Shown here piece by piece: positions 1-5,114 of a DNA stretch of 5,114 bases. Source of the DNA: an uncultured Asticcacaulis sp. (GTDB lineage Bacteria > Pseudomonadota > Alphaproteobacteria > Caulobacterales > Caulobacteraceae); assembly GCA_946480125.1 (NCBI GenBank), contig CAMLIY010000238.1:1-5114 (forward strand), read 5' to 3'. The translations under genes were made by a program, and so were the position numbers. The notes under the pieces are model-generated. The model was given only the letters and a program-made list of their open reading frames with translations. It was not told the origin of the DNA and ran no database searches. Position 1 is the stretch's first letter. Every line of letters starts with the position of its first letter.

Positions 1-511
1 CGCGGAGGAGGAAGATCTGGAGCCGCTGAAAATCCGGCCCGGTAATCCGAACCTGGCCTGGGCCGGCGCGCAAGCCCTGATCGCGTTGGGCGTCATCGCC
101 TTCGCCTCGCATCTGTTTGTTGGCCAGCTTGAAAGCATCGGCACCCTGCTAGGCATGCAGCCGCACCTCGTCGCCCTGCTGCTGTCGCCGGTCGCCACCG
201 AGCTGCCTGAAACCATGAATGCCATTATCTGGGTCCGTCAGGGCAAGGAACGGCTGGCCCTGGCCAATATTTCCGGCGCCATGATGATCCAGGCCACCAT
301 ACCCAGCGCCCTTGGTATCTTCTTCACGCCGTGGCGCTTCGATTCCAACCTGCTGGTGTCCGGTATTGTTACGGCTTTGGCAATCGTGGTGCTGTGGATC
401 ATGTTCAAACGCGGCAAGGTCGACAGCCGCGCTTTGGCCTGTATCGCGGCACTCTACGGATTGTTCATCGCGTGGGTCATGTTCGGCCCGTCCCTGATCG
501 GACCGGGCTGA
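1..511 (+). CDS. Sodium/calcium exchanger-family (CaCA) membrane protein, C-terminal part
   Basis: This is the 3' part of a gene that starts before the window; the reading frame opens at base 2 and gives 169 residues before the TGA at 509-511. CaCA proteins exchange Ca2+ or another cation against Na+ or H+ across the inner membrane, using two inverted alpha repeats. Visible here are an acidic, presumably cytoplasmic linker (residues 1-16, with EEED), then hydrophobic segments at about 21-40, 52-66, 93-107, 115-135 and 144-164. The second alpha repeat lies at about 56-105, with SPVATELPETM (62-72) matching the conserved acidic PE motif. The second half of the repeat is ANISGAMMIQATIP (88-101), where the textbook form is GN-x-x-GSN-x-x-N. 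From memory this matches a known divergent bacterial branch of the family rather than a damaged gene. A TTG at base 86 is in frame but is not a plausible start, because open frame with family-like sequence continues upstream. The transported ion cannot be told from this fragment. Confidence 0.82.
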   Translation, partial: AEEEDLEPLKIRPGNPNLAWAGAQALIALGVIAFASHLFVGQLESIGTLLGMQPHLVALLLSPVATELPETMNAIIWVRQGKERLALANISGAMMIQATIPSALGIFFTPWRFDSNLLVSGIVTALAIVVLWIMFKRGKVDSRALACIAALYGLFIAWVMFGPSLIGPG

Positions 512-521
512 AACGACACGC

Positions 522-1700
522 TTACAGAAGCGTGGCCGAGGCCGGATGGACCGACATCATGCCGGCCTCAACATTTAACAGGCTTTCTTCGAAATCCACC
601 AGGATATCGGCGAATTCCTGCGGTGTCAGGCGCAGGTGCGCCATGCGCCCCCCCATGCGATAGCTCCAGAACGAGCCAATATGGCTGAGGATGCCGATGC
701 TTTCGCCCAGCTCAAAGAACATATTCGGACCGTCGAGCAGGAATTTGCGGAAGGGTACAGGATCCGCCCCCTGTGTCAGGGCCTGATAAGCCTCGTCATA
801 AACCTTCAGCGTCTTGCGGGTCGACACGATGGCGGCAATGATCTTCTTGGCCAGCCGCGGTCGCACATCGGCCAGATAATCGCGCGTATCGGCATCGGCC
901 GGCCCCATGGTCCGGTAGGTTTGCAGGCCATCGACCACCTGCTTGATATCGGCCTGAAGGTGGGTCTGGCGCCATTTGAAATAGAGGAAGCCGCGCCATG
1001 AGAACATGCCCTCGGCGAAATCGCCGTCGCTCATGCGGAAGGTCTGGCGCAGCGGATCGAGATCGCTGTCAAGGTTATTGGCGAGGATTTTCGACGTCAG
1101 CTTCATCGCCGCCGCCGACATACCGGCGCCAAAGGCGGTCATGACCAGGCGTTCGATTTCTTCGTTAGCAAAGCCGGTCATATCCGACAGATCACGCGGC
1201 GAAATTTTCAGATAGCAGGGGTCGGGCCGGAAGCCGAAACGCGCCAAATGTTCGCGCACCAGAAATGGATCAAGCGAGGGAATCCCGTCGAGATGTTGCA
1301 GGATTTGCAGGTCGGTATTGGTCGCCATATTGTCGTCATTGAACCAGGCGCGGGTAAAATTGACAAAACCGCTCTGGTTGACGAAGATCGACCGTCCGCC
1401 AAGCCTCAGGTCGCCGGCATCGAAGGGCAGGATGACCTTGGTGGCGGTGCGGCGCGGCTGGGCGAACAGTTCACGCTCGGCGGGGCGAAGGGTGTGCTTG
1501 ACCAGCAGAGCCTTGTTCAGCGGCGAATTGCGAAAGAACGGGTTCTTGCCATGGCCTTCGGTACGGCCGCTGACGGCAAATATTTGCGACAGATTAAGCA
1601 CCCGGCTGGTAGAGGCCGTTTCACCCAGATTGGCCAGGTTGCGCACATCGCGCACGGTCTGATTTCCGGTTTTGCTATAGGAAGCCGCCCGCGCGTTCAT
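522..1700 (-). CDS. Uncharacterised 392-residue soluble protein
   Basis: I do not recognise this protein. It starts at the ATG read from 1700 to 1698; no other in-frame Met occurs until residue 125, and a modest AGAAAG purine run lies just upstream. It has no signal peptide and no long hydrophobic span, so it is probably cytoplasmic. The N-terminus (1-60) is polar and low in structure (Ser, Asn, Thr, Arg). Residues 70-125 look like a compact beta-containing region (KVILPFDAGDLRLGGRSIFV). Residues 145-390 look mostly helical, with repeated amphipathic stretches such as 180-210, 245-265, 275-310 and 360-380. Aromatic clusters stand out at 233-243 (FSWRGFLYFKW) and 328-348 (two Phe, then FWSYRMGGR). 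Cys occurs once (residue 162), so no metal-binding cysteine motif is seen. The coding frame is clean and uses local codon bias, so the gene is probably real. It is divergent from the ferredoxin gene and convergent with the exchanger gene. Confidence 0.8.
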   Translation of the reverse strand: MNARAASYSKTGNQTVRDVRNLANLGETASTSRVLNLSQIFAVSGRTEGHGKNPFFRNSPLNKALLVKHTLRPAERELFAQPRRTATKVILPFDAGDLRLGGRSIFVNQSGFVNFTRAWFNDDNMATNTDLQILQHLDGIPSLDPFLVREHLARFGFRPDPCYLKISPRDLSDMTGFANEEIERLVMTAFGAGMSAAAMKLTSKILANNLDSDLDPLRQTFRMSDGDFAEGMFSWRGFLYFKWRQTHLQADIKQVVDGLQTYRTMGPADADTRDYLADVRPRLAKKIIAAIVSTRKTLKVYDEAYQALTQGADPVPFRKFLLDGPNMFFELGESIGILSHIGSFWSYRMGGRMAHLRLTPQEFADILVDFEESLLNVEAGMMSVHPASATLL

Positions 1701-1750
1701 TAAAGAACTTTCTGTTCAGAAATAGCTGGGGCTTTTTGCCGCCACGCTAT

Positions 1751-1780
1751 AGGATAGATAACCACCGCAACCGTAGTCAA
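1751..1780 (-). promoter_or_regulatory. Candidate sigma70-type promoter of the 392-residue gene
   Basis: Read on the minus strand, TTGACT (1780-1775) is followed after 18 bases by TATCCT (1756-1751). These match the TTGACA and TATAAT consensus at 5 of 6 and 4 of 6 positions. Transcription would begin near 1744, giving a leader of about 45 bases before the ATG at 1700. This is the best promoter match in the spacer, but it rests on inspection only. Confidence 0.45.
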
Positions 1781-1795
1781 AAACAATTAAGACCC

Positions 1796-1801
1796 TATAA
1801 A
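1796..1801 (+). promoter_or_regulatory. Possible -10 element of the ferredoxin gene
   Basis: TATAAA lies 24 bases before the ferredoxin ATG, in the most AT-rich part of the divergent spacer. No good -35 sits 16-18 bases upstream; the region there coincides with the -35 of the opposing promoter. If both are used, the two polymerases would compete for overlapping DNA. The call is weak. Confidence 0.25.
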
Positions 1802-1824
1802 TTTTCCATAAAAATTTTCGCATA

Positions 1825-2127
1825 ATGGCTATTAACCAAACACCTTCACCAGACGGCTGCAAACAGGCGGCAGGTATTTTTACACCCGAAATCGATCGCG
1901 CGCGGTGTGAGGGTAAGGCTGATTGCGTGGTCATCTGTCCGTTCAATGTTTTCGAACTGGATATCCTGCCGCCCCCGGACCGCGCAAACCTGGGCACCCT
2001 GGCGAAAATCAAGGGCTTCGTCCATGGCTGGAAACAGGCTTTCGCGGTCAATGCCGATGCCTGCCGGGCCTGCGGTCTGTGCGTATCGGCCTGTCCGGAA
2101 AAAGCGATCACGCTGATACGGCGTTAG
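1825..2127 (+). CDS. Dicluster ferredoxin, predicted 7Fe type
   Basis: A 100-residue soluble electron carrier with two bacterial ferredoxin cluster motifs. The second is canonical: C80-x2-C83-x2-C86-x3-C90-P. The first is C28-x5-C34-x3-C38-P, with Lys31 at the position where an ordinary 2[4Fe-4S] ferredoxin has its second Cys. In the usual fold C28, C34 and C90 would bind cluster I and C80, C83, C86 and C38 cluster II, so cluster I has only three Cys ligands and may be [3Fe-4S]. The CEGKADC form of motif 1 is, from memory, a recurrent feature of a small proteobacterial ferredoxin family, so this is not a random mutation. The motifs are about 40 residues apart, joined by a loop rich in Pro, Lys and aromatic residues (47-75). 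An extra Cys12 lies near the N-terminus. The start is the ATG at 1825: an in-frame TAA at 1798-1800 rules out a longer protein, and no clear Shine-Dalgarno is seen. The redox partner is not in the window. The stop overlaps that of the convergent exporter gene. Confidence 0.88.
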   Translation: MAINQTPSPDGCKQAAGIFTPEIDRARCEGKADCVVICPFNVFELDILPPPDRANLGTLAKIKGFVHGWKQAFAVNADACRACGLCVSACPEKAITLIRR

Positions 2128-3686
2128 GTTTTTGGCCGTTCTGAAAAATCGGCGTCTTCGAGCACTTCCGGGATTGCGGCTTCCACCAGTTTCGCCAGTT
2201 CGGGATCGCGGTTTTTGATCGGCTTTTCCTCCATGGTCCACAGGGCGATGAAGGCCAGCCCAAGGCCGCCGGCGCCAAAGGCGAACAGGGGCCGGAAAAT
2301 CAGCGCGGCGTCATCAACCGTTTTCAGGTGATCGAGGACTCGCGGCGTCAGTCCTTCACTGGCCGAGCCGCCCAGCAGACCGAACACCTGCCCGAACAGG
2401 ACCGCACCGAAAGCCGCCACCAGCAAGGCCCCGCCCAGCGAGCGAAAGAAGTTCATCATGCCGGTGGCCGTACCCATCTGATGGCGCTCGACCACATTCT
2501 GCACCGCGACGATACTGACTGACATGATGGTGCCCAGGCCGGCACTGGCGACGATCAGCATCGCTTCATAACCCCATAGCCGCGCCGGCTTGGGCAGGAA
2601 TTCGACACCCGGAAAAAACGCCAGAATGGCATAGATCACGGCCGCAATCGGCAGACCGATCATCGGCATCAGTTTGTATTTCTGTCCCTTCGTGGCCGAG
2701 ATATATCGCCCGGCGCCGATGGAACCAGACACCACGCCCAGGCTCATCGGGATCATGGCCAGGCCGGTCTGCGTGGCGCCAAGACCATGAACGATCTGGA
2801 GATAGATCGGCAGGTAGATGCCGATGCCGATCATCACGCCCATGGCCAGGGTCGACATCAGTGTGGCGCGCACCACGATGCCGTTTTTCAGCACATCGGT
2901 CGGGATCAGCGGCTCGGCCGCCAGCCTGAGACGCAGCGCGAACAGCGCCCAGAAGACAATAGAAACCACATACAGCGCCCAGACCGGCAGGCCGTAGAGG
3001 GTGCCCGCATGGGCATTGAGCGCCAGCATGACGGCCAGCGCCGCGATCGCCATCAGGGCGGCGCCGATCAGGTCAAGCTTATGCGGCTTTTCATAGCGGG
3101 GTAACTTCAGCAAAGCCTTGTACACGATCCACAAAGCCAGCAAACCAAACGGCAGGTTGATCCAGAAAATGGCCGACCAGTGGAATCGCTCGGCAATAAC
3201 CCCGCCCAGGACAGGCCCGCCCAGGCTGGCGGCCGTAAAGACCGCCGCGAAATAACCTTGCAGCTTGCCGCGTTCCTTCAGGGTGACGACGTCGGAAATC
3301 ACCGTCTGGACGAGCGACATCAGACCGCCGCCGCCAAGCCCCTGGATTACGCGCGCCCCTATCAGCAGGATCATGCTGTCGGCCAGGCCGCATAGCGCCG
3401 AACCAATGAGGAAGATAACGATCGCCATCAACAGGGTGGTGCGCCGGCCAATGATATCCGCCAGCTTGCCGTAGAGCGGCGTCACCACTGTGGACGACAA
3501 AAGATAGGCGGTAACGATCCATGGCAGGTGCTCGATATCGCTCAGTTCGCGTCCGATGGTCGGCATGGCGGTCGAAACAATGGTCTGGTCCAGAGCCGCC
3601 AGCAGCATGACCATCATCAGGCCAATGATGATACGTTGAACATCTTTAGGTTCCAGGGCGTCAGGCGTCATTGCAGCTGGGGTCAT
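2124..3686 (-). CDS. DHA2-family (EmrB/QacA-type) MFS drug exporter
   Basis: A 520-residue inner-membrane transporter of the 14-helix drug:H+ antiporter 2 family, which usually expels hydrophobic or cationic toxic compounds. Family signatures occur in order: motif D1 around Asp33 (LDQTIVSTAMPTI, 32-44), motif A at 71-82 (LYGKLADIIGRR), motif B at 112-122 (RVIQGLGGGGL with its Arg) and antiporter motif C at 153-162 (ASLGGPVLGG), followed by FWINLPFG (174-181). Hydrophobic spans run from about 20 to 485, with a longer extramembrane loop near 432-465 before the last helix and a charged cytoplasmic tail (487-520). Length fits the family. The ATG at 3686 is chosen because a weak purine-rich site precedes it; a second ATG at residue 6 has only a pyrimidine-rich leader. 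No periplasmic adaptor (EmrA/HlyD type) or TetR/MarR regulator gene lies in the window, so tripartite export is not supported here. The substrate cannot be inferred. The stop TAA (2126-2124) overlaps the ferredoxin stop. Confidence 0.92.
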   Translation of the reverse strand: MTPAAMTPDALEPKDVQRIIIGLMMVMLLAALDQTIVSTAMPTIGRELSDIEHLPWIVTAYLLSSTVVTPLYGKLADIIGRRTTLLMAIVIFLIGSALCGLADSMILLIGARVIQGLGGGGLMSLVQTVISDVVTLKERGKLQGYFAAVFTAASLGGPVLGGVIAERFHWSAIFWINLPFGLLALWIVYKALLKLPRYEKPHKLDLIGAALMAIAALAVMLALNAHAGTLYGLPVWALYVVSIVFWALFALRLRLAAEPLIPTDVLKNGIVVRATLMSTLAMGVMIGIGIYLPIYLQIVHGLGATQTGLAMIPMSLGVVSGSIGAGRYISATKGQKYKLMPMIGLPIAAVIYAILAFFPGVEFLPKPARLWGYEAMLIVASAGLGTIMSVSIVAVQNVVERHQMGTATGMMNFFRSLGGALLVAAFGAVLFGQVFGLLGGSASEGLTPRVLDHLKTVDDAALIFRPLFAFGAGGLGLAFIALWTMEEKPIKNRDPELAKLVEAAIPEVLEDADFSERPKT

Positions 3687-3718
3687 CTGAGTCGTCTCGT
3701 TATTTTCGATTTACAGTG

Positions 3719-3749
3719 TGTATCATTTTGTCGGGTCGCACAAGATACA
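3719..3749. promoter_or_regulatory. Imperfect dyad, possible operator upstream of the exporter gene
   Basis: TGTATC (3719-3724) and GATACA (3744-3749) are perfect inverted copies. Inner TTGT (3728-3731) and ACAA (3740-3743) also pair if three bases on the left are skipped. The site lies 33-63 bases before the exporter ATG and about 77 bases before the ATG of the divergent secreted-protein gene, a place typical of operators for TetR- or MarR-type repressors of drug exporters. The uneven spacing weakens the case, and no regulator gene is in view. Confidence 0.28.
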
Positions 3750-3812
3750 TACAGCCCTTGACCTTGGATGGCTTTTGATCCGACATAGCCGCGCAAAAAA
3801 ACAATATAAACG

Positions 3813-3819
3813 TTGGGAG
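3813..3819 (+). promoter_or_regulatory. Ribosome binding site that fixes the start of the secreted CBM-like protein
   Basis: TTGGGAG ends six bases before the ATG at 3826 and provides the GGGAG core. It decides the start: the open frame continues upstream to a GTG at 3718, but only the 3826 start has this site and gives a signal peptide at the very N-terminus. The same heptamer precedes the GH3 gene. Confidence 0.65.
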
Positions 3820-3825
3820 CTATCC

Positions 3826-4413
3826 ATGAAACGCCGCGTAGTGAGCCTTGCCGCAACCGCCTGCCTGATCGCGAATTGTCTGGCGGCGTCCGCCCAGGCC
3901 GCGCCGGATATCGCCGGCCGGATGGTCAATCACCCCGCGGCCGATCAATGGCGCCTTTTGGGCACCGGAGAAAAGCACGAACTGGTCAAGGACGGCCTGG
4001 TGCGTGGCGGGGCCGCCCTGCAGGTCACATCGTCCGGTCAGGGCATCAATCCGTGGGATATCCAGGCCGGGATTGCCAACACGAAGGCTGTCAAAAAAGG
4101 CGATGTGATCCTTCTGGCCTTCTGGGGCCGCGCCGTTACACCCGCCAGCGTCACTATCCCCGCCGTGATACAGCAATCCGCTGCGCCCTATACCCGCATC
4201 GGTGAGCAGAGCCTGACCCTGACGCATGACTGGCGGCTGCATTATGTCAGCGCCACCGCTGATCAGGATTATCCTGCCGGCATGCTCGGCGTCAGCGTGC
4301 AACTGGCGCCCATCACTCAGACAACCGCCCAGACCGTGGCGCTCGGGCCTGTTTTCCTGCTCGATTTCGGCCCCGGCTATGACCCTAAATTCCTGCCGCG
4401 TAACATTCCATAG
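3826..4413 (+). CDS. Secreted carbohydrate-binding-module-like protein
   Basis: A 195-residue exported protein with a Sec signal peptide: MKRR, a hydrophobic core at about 5-22, and likely cleavage after ASAQA (residue 25). Cys18 in the core is preceded by Asn, so it is not a lipobox. The mature part, about 170 residues, resembles the beta-sandwich domains of the CBM4/9 and galactose-binding-like group: NPWDIQAGI (75-83), KKGDVILLAFWGRA (90-103), a VQ-type strand at 112-118, a W/Y-containing strand at 136-142 (WRLHYVSA), and a closing strand with LGPVFLLDFG (173-182). The order of a ligand-wrapping strand followed by KKGD-x-(5)-FW-x-RA is what one sees in xylanase and esterase CBM domains. 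No catalytic domain is attached, so any role is binding or presentation of polysaccharide in the periplasm or outside; this is inference. The GH3 gene follows 178 bases downstream on the same strand. No convincing -35/-10 pair was found upstream. The domain match is from memory of the fold, not a search. Confidence 0.75.
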   Translation: MKRRVVSLAATACLIANCLAASAQAAPDIAGRMVNHPAADQWRLLGTGEKHELVKDGLVRGGAALQVTSSGQGINPWDIQAGIANTKAVKKGDVILLAFWGRAVTPASVTIPAVIQQSAAPYTRIGEQSLTLTHDWRLHYVSATADQDYPAGMLGVSVQLAPITQTTAQTVALGPVFLLDFGPGYDPKFLPRNIP

Positions 4414-4428
4414 CCAGACCATTGTTAC

Positions 4429-4442
4429 TGAAAACGTTACCG
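4429..4442. promoter_or_regulatory. cre/LacI-family-like operator upstream of the GH3 gene
   Basis: TGAAAACGTTACCG matches 12 of 14 positions of the degenerate cre consensus TGWNANCGNTNWCA, including the central CG with its AACGTT core. LacI/GalR-family sugar repressors commonly bind such sites near glycosidase genes. The right half-site is degraded (C and G at positions 12 and 14). It lies 150 bases before the GH3 start, just after the preceding stop codon. No LacI-type gene is in the window. Confidence 0.35.
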
Positions 4443-4457
4443 GCGCGCTTCCTTCCA

Positions 4458-4479
4458 CAAAGCCTGATTTTTCGCTTTG
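4458..4479. repeat. Inverted repeat CAAAGC/GCTTTG
   Basis: CAAAGC (4458-4463) and GCTTTG (4474-4479) are perfect inverted copies around a 10-base T-rich loop. There is no T-tract after the right arm on either strand in the position needed for an intrinsic terminator. It may be a weak attenuating hairpin between the two genes or part of an operator, as it directly precedes a possible -10 (TATAAA at 4497-4502). Confidence 0.3.
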
Positions 4480-4518
4480 GATGAGCGGATTTCGCCTATA
4501 AACAACTTAAAGCCAGTA

Positions 4519-4532
4519 CGATCTTTTGATCG
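4519..4532. repeat. Inverted repeat CGATC-TTTT-GATCG
   Basis: A perfect 5-base stem with a TTTT spacer, 60-73 bases before the GH3 ATG. As RNA it is a small hairpin; as DNA it could be a protein site. A 5-base dyad can occur by chance, and its interest comes from being one of four dyads in 178 bases. Confidence 0.25.
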
Positions 4533-4541
4533 CAATAAATA

Positions 4542-4553
4542 TGTGGCGCCACA
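4542..4553. promoter_or_regulatory. Perfect 12-base palindrome, possible operator of the GH3 gene
   Basis: TGTGGCGCCACA is a perfect palindrome with a central CG, located 38-49 bases before the GH3 ATG in an otherwise AT-rich leader. Position and symmetry suit a repressor site over the transcription start or leader; a central CG is typical of LacI/GalR-family operators. The sequence differs from the cre-like site further upstream, so a different regulator may use it. Confidence 0.38.
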
Positions 4554-4575
4554 AAAGACGCCCGATTTCAACCTC

Positions 4576-4582
4576 TTGGGAG
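4576..4582 (+). promoter_or_regulatory. Ribosome binding site of the GH3 gene
   Basis: TTGGGAG ends nine bases before the ATG at 4592. It selects this start, which is directly followed by a signal peptide, and repeats exactly the heptamer used by the preceding secreted-protein gene. Confidence 0.65.
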
Positions 4583-4591
4583 ATAACTTTT

Positions 4592-5114
4592 ATGACTTCA
4601 CCTCGCCCGGCCGCTTTCGGCCCGCGCCTTCTGGCCACCACCGCCTTGATTGGCGCTCTGTCGCTGGCCTCCTCAGTCCACGCTCAAACCACCAATGCCC
4701 CGCCGCCGGCGCCGACCGTCCGTACCGATACGCCGTCAGACAAACCCTGGATGGATACCAAGTTGAGCGCCGAAGCCCGCGCCGACCTGATTCTCAAGCA
4801 GATGACCCTGGCGGAAAAGCTGCAACTGACCTTCGGTTACTTCTCGACCGACGCGAAGTGGCAGGTCACGCCGATCAAGAACTATGTCTATCCGACCGAA
4901 GGCCTGCCCTTCTCGGCCGGCTTCGTGCCCGGCATTCCGCGTCTTGGCATCCCCAACCAGTGGCAGACCGACGCCGGCGTCGGCGTCGCCACCCAGACCG
5001 TACCTGAAGCGGCCCGCACGGCCGACCTGCCGCGCGGTCGCACCGCCCTGCCCTCCGGTATCAATACCGCCGCCACCTGGAATCCGCAGGTCGCCGAAGC
5101 CGGCGGCGCCATGA
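4592..5114 (+). CDS. Secreted glycoside hydrolase family 3 (beta-glucosidase-like), N-terminal part
   Basis: The gene runs off the right edge; 174 residues are visible, from ATG 4592 to the codon at 5111-5113. A Sec signal peptide covers residues 1-31 (Arg at 5 and 12, hydrophobic core 13-28, likely cleavage after SVHA), followed by a Pro/Thr-rich linker (about 38-50). The GH3 N-terminal TIM-barrel domain then starts with RADLILKQMTLAEKLQL (63-79), the family's characteristic opening helix. PRLGIPNQWQTDAGVGVA (116-133) follows, where Asp127 corresponds to the conserved acidic residue that in GH3 enzymes contacts the sugar at the -1 subsite. ALPSGINTAATWNPQVAEAGG (152-172) is the next conserved block. 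GH3 enzymes remove terminal beta-linked glucose or xylose from oligosaccharides by a retaining mechanism. The catalytic nucleophile and acid/base lie beyond the window, so substrate and intactness are unknown. It follows a CBM-like exoprotein gene and is preceded by a dyad-rich leader, suggesting sugar-controlled expression. Confidence 0.9.
   Translation, partial: MTSPRPAAFGPRLLATTALIGALSLASSVHAQTTNAPPPAPTVRTDTPSDKPWMDTKLSAEARADLILKQMTLAEKLQLTFGYFSTDAKWQVTPIKNYVYPTEGLPFSAGFVPGIPRLGIPNQWQTDAGVGVATQTVPEAARTADLPRGRTALPSGINTAATWNPQVAEAGGAM

Noticed and set aside
486..508. GC-rich hairpin (GCCCG-TCC paired with GGA-CCGGGC) at the end of the exchanger gene, as a terminator
   Set aside because: It lies inside the coding region, needs a bulged base and has no T-tract after it on either strand.
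1248..1703. 151-residue open frame on the plus strand, opposite the 392-residue gene
   Set aside because: It is antisense to a stronger gene, has low-complexity composition typical of a shadow frame, and has no ribosome site or family resemblance.
2099..2114. Terminator for the exporter on the minus strand (AGCG-TGAT-CGCT followed by T residues)
   Set aside because: The stem is only four base pairs and the T run overlaps it; it also sits within the ferredoxin gene. Too weak to list.
3758..3787. Sigma70 promoter for the CBM-like gene using TTGACC at 3758-3763
   Set aside because: The -35 is good, but the hexamer 18 bases downstream is GACATA, which matches only two of six -10 positions; TATAAA at 3805-3810 is too far away.
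3718..3825. Longer N-terminus for the secreted protein from the GTG at 3718
   Set aside because: It would bury the signal peptide 36 residues inside the protein and ignore the ribosome site at 3813-3819.
3820..4458. 212-residue open frame on the minus strand, opposite the secreted CBM-like gene
   Set aside because: The plus-strand gene has a signal peptide, ribosome site and domain-like strands; the reverse frame has none of these and is a GC-rich shadow.
4477..5007. 176-residue plus-strand frame overlapping the GH3 leader and start, considered as an upstream ORF
   Set aside because: It overlaps the GH3 gene in another frame, becomes an Arg/Pro-rich shadow after about residue 45, and has no ribosome site.
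1..5114. CRISPR array, insertion sequence, tRNA or rRNA, phage or defence system
   Set aside because: No direct repeat array, transposase, terminal inverted repeats, cloverleaf or defence-type domain was seen in any frame or spacer.

Overview
The window reads as ordinary chromosomal DNA from an alphaproteobacterium, most likely a Caulobacteraceae member such as Asticcacaulis or a relative. This is an inference from high coding GC, GC-rich third positions, compact gene spacing and the combination of secreted GH3 glycosidase, CBM-like exoprotein and DHA2 exporter. No rRNA, tRNA, mobile element or CRISPR array is visible to fix the taxonomy.

Layout from left to right. Bases 1-511 (+) hold the C-terminal half of a CaCA-superfamily (sodium/calcium exchanger-like) membrane protein. 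Bases 522-1700 (-) hold a 392-residue soluble protein that I do not recognise; it converges on the exchanger gene with only 10 bases between them. A 124-base AT-rich divergent spacer (1701-1824) carries a good sigma70-type promoter for the unknown gene and a weaker -10 for the gene on the other side. Bases 1825-2127 (+) encode a 100-residue dicluster ferredoxin whose first cluster motif has Lys where the second Cys would be. Its stop codon overlaps the stop of a convergent 520-residue DHA2/EmrB-type MFS exporter (2124-3686, -).

A second divergent spacer (3687-3825) holds an imperfect dyad close to the exporter start. To its right are two plus-strand genes that look like a carbohydrate-use locus. 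The first is a 195-residue secreted protein resembling a stand-alone carbohydrate-binding beta-sandwich (3826-4413). The second is the first 174 residues of a secreted family 3 glycoside hydrolase (4592 to the window edge). The 178 bases between them hold four separate dyads, including a cre/LacI-family-like site and a perfect 12-base palindrome with a central CG, so the GH3 gene probably has its own regulated promoter.

Functionally there are three loosely related blocks: ion exchange, an unknown/ferredoxin divergent pair, and drug export next to polysaccharide degradation. Nothing here is clearly a new system. The points most worth checking are the uncharacterised 392-residue protein with its divergent ferredoxin partner, the predicted [3Fe-4S]/[4Fe-4S] nature of that ferredoxin, and the dyad-rich GH3 leader.
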